Position numbers and translations under genes: made by a program. Source: Plasmodiophora brassicae (Eukaryota; Endomyxa; Phytomyxea; Plasmodiophorida; Plasmodiophoridae). From it: a stretch of DNA of 64,000 nt. Under the pieces are notes generated by a model. It was not told the DNA's origin. It saw nothing but the letters and a program-made list of their open reading frames with translations, and did no database searches. The stretch spans positions 1 to 64,000 of the forward strand of contig JASFAU010000011.1 of the NCBI GenBank assembly GCA_039704465.1, in the 5' to 3' direction. Positions 56,261 through 64,000 of this stretch are shown here, one piece after another (positions within the stretch are counted from its first letter, which is position 1; each line of letters opens with the position of its first letter).

Positions 56261-59200
56261 ATGGAGGGACAACGGCGAGGCCCTACAAACGCTGCCGTGG
56301 CGAAGTTGAAACCACCCGAATATGACGACAGCGGAGACGACATGGCCGACGTCCATGATGTCGAGGCGCAACTCGATGCCGACGTCGGGCAGCGCCAACG
56401 GCAACGTTCGCGTCAGCCGTCCGTGTCGATCGGGCACAGTAATGGATTGACGTCAGCCGACGCCGATGATCTACTGAGGGAGTACGGCCTGAACCAGCTG
56501 ACCGAGAAAAGCAAATCACGCTGGCGCCTGCTTCTCGAGCAGTTCATCGGGCCGATGCCGATCGGCATCTGGATCGCCATCGTCATCGAGTGCGTCCTCA
56601 CCAACTGGGTCGACGTGGGCGTCCTGCTCGCCCTGCAGTTCATCAACGGCTTTGTCGGGTTCTACGAAGCGAACAAGGCCGACAATGCCATTGCGGCGCT
56701 GAAGGTTCGCTGGCGCACTTCATCTGGGTGTCCTGCCCGCCACTGACACAGTCGATGGTGCAGAAAAGCCTGCGACCGACGGCGCAGGTGAAGCGCGATG
56801 GCCAATGGCAGACGATCAACGCGACGTTGCTGGTGCCCGGCGACCTGATCGCGTTGTCGGCCGGGTCGGCGGTGCCGGCCGATTGCGAGATTATCACGGG
56901 GACGGTCAGCATTGACCAGTCGGCGATGACGGGTGAGTCGATGCCGGTGCGCATGAACCCCGGTCACGAGGCCAAGATGGGGTCGACGGTCGCCCGTGGT
57001 GAATCGGAAGCGACGGTGACGGCGACAGGCATGGACACAATGTACGGGAAGACGGCCGCCCTGCTCCAGGTCAACGACAACAGCCTGGGCGACCTTGACA
57101 GGATCCTCCTGCGCATTGTCATCAATCTGCTCGTCATCTCGGTCGTGCTCGTCGTCATCACACTGACCTACATTCTGGTCGTCGGTGGAGCCGGCTCCTT
57201 CGAGAAAGTAAAGGAGGCGATCTCGTTCAACGTCGTCCTGCTGGTCGCTTCGATCCCGATTGCCATCGAGGTCGTCGTCACGGCGACGCTGGCGCTGGGA
57301 TCCCGTGAATTGACCGCCCACCACGCCATCGTCGCCAAACTGACCGCCATCGAGCGCCTGGCCGGCATGCGCGTCCTCTGCTCTGACAAGACGGGCACGC
57401 TGACGATGAACAAGATGCAGATCCAGGATGAGTGCCCGACGTTCGTCAAGGGCACCACCAGGGATGATGTCATCCTGTATGCGGCGCTGGCCACGAAGTG
57501 GAACGAGCCCGCCAAGGATGCCCTGGACACGATGATCCTCGGCGTGGCCGACATCCCGAAGTGCAACACGTTCACCCAGATCGAGTACGTTCCGTTCGAC
57601 ACCGACCGGAAGCGCACCGAGTCTACCGTCCGCTCGCCGCAGGACCAGCTGTTTACGGTCGTCAAAGGCGCTCCTGACGTCGTCCTCGACCTGTGCCACA
57701 ACAAGGACGCCATCAGGAAAGCGGTGGAGCTGGCTGTCGTGGACCTGGCGGCGCGCGGCATTCGATCGCTGGCCGTGGCGAAGACGAACGAGAAGGGCCA
57801 GATGGAGATGGTTGCCATCTTGTCGTTCCTGGACCCGGCCCGTCCCGATGCCAAGGAGACGATCAGGCGCGCGAACAAGTACGGCATCACGGTGAAGATG
57901 ATCACGGGTGACCACCAGCTGGTCGCCCAGGAGATGGCCAAGACGCTGGCGCTCGGCGACGGTCGTGTTGTGTCCTGCAAATCCGGGATCATCCCCGAGA
58001 TCGACCTGACGGAGTGCCAGGGTCAGCTGCCGGACACGCTTGGAGACGACCTGGGCGACATGATCATGGTGAGAGACCTGGATCGCACGATGATAGCGTC
58101 GTTGCCTGACGTGGACCTGGTAGGATACGGACGGGTTCTCCCAGGCGCTGCCGGAGCACAAGTTCATCATCATTGAGGCGCTGAAGCAGCGTGGCATCAT
58201 CACGGGCATGACGGGGGATGGCGTCAACGACGCCCCCGCGCTGAAGCAGGCCGACGTCGGCGTCGTATGTTACCATCGCGCGTGTTTACTCATCCGAACG
58301 CGCCTGTTGACAACCGCTTCGTAGGCCGTGGAAGGGTCCACCGATGCTGCTCGCGCCGCCGCTGATATCGTCTTGACGGAACCCGGCCTGAACGCCATCG
58401 TCGAGGCCATCCTGATCGCGCGCCGCATCTTCGCCCGCATGAACTCGTTCCTGGTAGGGGCGGTCAACGACTGAGCGATTCAGGAGCCCGCTAACACGTG
58501 CTCGTGTTGTAGATCTACCGTGTGGCCGCGACGCTCCAGCTGATCCTGTTCTTCTTCATTGCCATTCTGGCGATGCACCCGAACGAGCTCGGCCCGCCCG
58601 GGGACGCGTCGTTCCCCGAGTTCTGGACCATGCCCGTCATTGCCCTGATCACGATCACGGTCCTGAACGACGGCACTATCATTTCGGTGGCGTACGACAG
58701 CGTTCATGCGAGCAAGCGCCCGCAAGTGTGGAACATCCCGCGCCTGTGGGCCATGGCCGCCACCCTGGGCCTGGTCGCCTGCGCGTCCTCGCTCGTCATG
58801 CTCGAGATGGCACTGACGTCGTGGCAAGACACGGACGCGTCAGTGTCCAAAGCGTTCGGCCTCGAGGCGCTTACGTTCCAGCAGGTCGTTGTCGTCATGT
58901 ACTGTAAGTCGACGGAGCCTCGCTTGTGTTGGAGAGCAGCGAGGGCTGATTGGCTCTGCCCCCACATAGTGAAGGTATCGCTTAGCGATTTCATGACGCT
59001 GTTCACGGCACGTACGGGGCCGGACCCGTTCGTGTCTCAGCGTCCGGGCAAGTTGCTGTTGTTCGCTGGGTGCCTGTCCATGGGCATCTCGACGCTGTTC
59101 TCGCTGTACTGGCCATTCGGCAGCGAGGGCGCCCCGATCCCCGTGCAGTGGTGCGGGTTCGTCTGGTTCTACTGCGGCATCTGGTTCCTCATCCAAGACT

Positions 59201-59360
59201 GTACGTCGTCGGTGCCTGATGACCGGGCGTCGTGTCACTGACACCACTGCTTGTAGTTCTCAAGGTCGTCATCTTCAAGGTCGCCGACCGTAGGGCTGCC
59301 AAGCACGACGTCAGCAGCGCCGACGTCGGCATGGGCCCGGACACGTGGGACGCCCTGTAG
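56261..59360 (+). CDS. Plasma-membrane H+-ATPase (P-type, IIIA), tandem copy 1
   Basis: Multi-exon gene, ATG 56261 to TAG 59360. It pumps protons out of the cell to energise transport. Features: cation-ATPase N-domain [21 protein letters not shown]1-M2; a 47-nt intron after AALK; actuator TGES in [12 protein letters not shown]4 [10 protein letters not shown]; phosphorylation site [19 protein letters not shown] in nucleotide domain; MITGDHQ; hinge [19 protein letters not shown]; then [16 protein letters not shown], and M6 [17 protein letters not shown] with the proton-coordinating aspartate. The C-terminus is short ([12 protein letters not shown] to PDTWDAL), lacking the plant autoinhibitory domain and 14-3-3 site. 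The N-terminal 60 residues differ from copies 2 and 3. About seven introns at positions shared with copy 2. Confidence 0.95.
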
Positions 59361-59800
59361 AGCCGTGTCGACCTGGGATAAACAGTACAGTTAAGCGCAC
59401 AGCAACGATCATATGCCATCGCCGCGGTTGCTCCTGAGTCGTGTCGCGTCGTCCCGCTCACAGCAAGTGTCGGGTTGGCCGAGATCAGCTCCCGTTGTCG
59501 GTGGTGGGCGCCGGATCTGGCCGGGGCGAGCCCTTGCCGCGGACACCGCCATCAATGTCGACCGGATGATTGCGATACGCTGCCGGCAGAAAGCGGCCCG
59601 GCACAACGTGACAGTGCCATGGGGCACGCTCTCTCGTGTTGGCCGATTCGCGTACCGAAGCATCGCGGCAGGTGTCGCGTGCCTGATGGTGTCAACCATC
59701 TCCGAGGGCACACGCCCCGGGTGACGTCCAAACGTCGGCACAAGGGGCAGACACATTCGTTCCAGCACGACGCTGCGGACACCCAATTCCTGTTGACGAC
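59361..59800. other. Spacer between H+-ATPase copies 1 and 2
   Basis: About 440 bp with no motif-bearing ORF; presumably terminator of copy 1 and promoter of copy 2. The equivalent copy 2/3 spacer (62951-63404) has similar length but I see no long obvious identity between them. Confidence 0.4.
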
Positions 59801-62950
<3,150 letters not shown>

Positions 62951-63404
62951 CCCCCACCCGTATGGGAAGTAAACATCCCCACAGTACACCGAGCAACTGG
63001 TCTCAGCAATCGTATGGTTGCCCATGTAATCGCCCCTGGCCGAAGACAGCTGTTTCACCATGCGGCACTGGTTGTGCTGCCGGCGGTCGGGCGGCGCGGC
63101 AGGCACTGAGTAACGCCGAGGTCGGCGGCGGTGCATATCAGAGTGCTGGGCGCGGAGCAGGGTGGGCGCCAAGAAGGTGTCCTCTTCGGGAACGGACCGA
63201 CCAGGCGCGCGTCCATCCATGGCATTCCGGGTGGCTCGCGCTCCTGTCCCGAACGGCCACTGTGACAAGGTGACCACCGTATGGTCTGGAACGTTGGACG
63301 TACCTCGATCACGTCCGCGTTGACGCTAGGTCGCCGAATTCTTAACATCAGTCTGCTAATCATTGGGCGCCCGCGTCGGTCGTAGAATCCGGAAGGGAAG
63401 GTCG
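62951..63404. other. Spacer between H+-ATPase copies 2 and 3
   Basis: About 450 bp; no supported gene on either strand. Presumably holds the promoter of copy 3. Confidence 0.4.
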
Positions 63405-64000
63405 ATGGCGGAACCAAGTCGTGACCAGGAGGAGGTCGTCCTCTATGGGCTGGGCGGCCCTGAACGAGCCCTTAGCGCGAGCCACCTCAGCCGTCGCGAT
63501 GTCGACGATCAGCTGAAGCGGTACGCCTCAAGCACGATCAACGTCGCGGAGCTAAACGAACACCAGCCGCATATCTCACGCCAGCCGTCGACATCGGCCG
63601 GCCACAGCAAGGGATTGACGACCGGCGCTGCCGAGGACCTTCTCAAGGTGCACGGCCTGAACCAGCTGGTCGAGGTTCGCAAATCGCGCTGGCGCCTGCT
63701 GCTGGAGCAGTTCATCGGGCCGATGCCGATCGGCATCTGGATCGCCATCATCATTGAGTGCATCCTCACCAAATGGGCCGACGTTGTTGTGCTCCTCGCC
63801 CTGCAGTGCATTAACGGGTTCCTCGCATTCTACGAAAAGAACAAGGCCGACAACGCCATTGCGGCACTGAAGGTTCGCTTGCGAACTTCACCTGGGTGCC
63901 CTGCACGCCACTGACACAGTCGATGGTGCAGAAAAGCCTGCGACCGACGGCGCAGGTGAAACGCGATGGCAAATGGCAGACGATCAATGCTACGTTGCTG
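63405..64000 (+). CDS. Plasma-membrane H+-ATPase (P-type), tandem copy 3, 3' part missing
   Basis: Starts at ATG 63405 (MAEPSRDQEEVVLYGLG) and runs off the right edge. The N-terminus parallels copy 2 (SHLSRRDVDDQLKRYASS; LNEHQPHISRQPS; LLKVHGLNQLVEVRKSRWRL), then M1-M2 with [20 protein letters not shown]. The intron after AALK (donor GTTCGC, acceptor TGACACAG, ends near 63919) is at the same place as in copies 1 and 2, followed by [20 protein letters not shown]2 differs from the others (ADVVVLLALQCINGFLAFYE), so this copy is the more diverged in its membrane helix. Only the first 150 or so residues are visible. Confidence 0.92.

Noticed and set aside
57693..57911. Short glycine/arginine-rich ORFs repeated in H+-ATPase copies 1 and 2 (57693 and 61257)
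   Set aside because: Out-of-frame readings of the same duplicated exon.
56662..58227. 521-codon minus-strand ORF opposite H+-ATPase copy 1 (similar ones oppose copy 2)
   Set aside because: Antisense mirror of a coding exon with biased third codon positions; composition is His/Arg/Asp-rich with no family motif.

Overview
This window is nuclear DNA from a compact, intron-rich, GC-rich unicellular eukaryote. About 30 genes lie on both strands with short spacers, and most are broken by introns of roughly 32-85 nt. Recognisable products are strictly eukaryotic: ABCE1, eIF3m, importin-5, Sec61 gamma, PIG-S, cactin, MRG15, WDR48, a gamma-tubulin complex component, mitochondrial ATP12 and TsaD/Qri7, sideroflexin. 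A SHIPPO-like protein and a TTC29-like TPR protein suggest a flagellated stage. Plant-type P-type H+-ATPases suggest a protist rather than an animal. A rhizarian such as a phytomyxid is my guess, but nothing in the sequence proves it. An unusual feature throughout is a 5' splice site that often reads GTACGN instead of GTRAGT.

Layout. 1-1452 (-): E4/Ufd2-like core running into a ZZ zinc finger, cut by the left edge. 1973-2545 (+): conserved acidic-tailed protein. 2873-4033 (+): gamma-glutamyl hydrolase, fully resolved into four exons. 4305-5207 (+): polyQ protein with a C-terminal membrane anchor. 5589-6566 (+): SHIPPO-like. 7050-7348 (+): Sec61 gamma. 7449-11135 (-): gamma-tubulin complex component. 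11362-13395 (+): PIG-S. 13461-15545 (-): cactin. 15.65-15.99 kb: long inverted repeat made from a coding exon. 16830-20882 (+): a polytopic membrane protein, a small hypothetical gene and a repeat-ectodomain receptor-like protein. 21000-27141 (-): secreted EEP hydrolase, TsaD/Qri7, ATP12 and eIF3m, with one small secreted ORF on the other strand.

27991-29258 (+): choline/ethanolamine kinase with a signal peptide. 29534-30945 (-): chorismate mutase-prephenate dehydratase with altered dehydratase motifs. 31721-33040 (-): ornithine decarboxylase. 33.4-34.0 kb (-): unidentified small gene. 34492-36945 (+): ABCE1. 37269-40008 (+): WDR48/UAF1. 40115-44456 (-): importin-5. 44715-45940 (-): MRG15. 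46123-47631 (-): family X DNA polymerase relative lacking two catalytic aspartates. 47768-48777 (-): unidentified helical protein. 49072-50379 (+): sideroflexin. 50424-53573 (-): large helical scaffold. 53806-55367 (+): TTC29-like. 56261-64000 (+): tandem array of at least three plasma-membrane H+-ATPase genes, the third cut by the right edge.

There is no operon logic; neighbours are functionally unrelated apart from the tandem H+-ATPases. The themes are ribosome/translation (ABCE1, eIF3m, Sec61 gamma), mitochondrial biogenesis (ATP12, Qri7, sideroflexin), secretory/GPI biology (PIG-S plus a probable GPI-anchored EEP enzyme), the flagellum/centrosome, and nitrogen/polyamine metabolism. Exon boundaries were inferred by hand from frame continuity, GT-AG ends and remembered family motifs. 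Where I could not settle them, the span given is the gene envelope.
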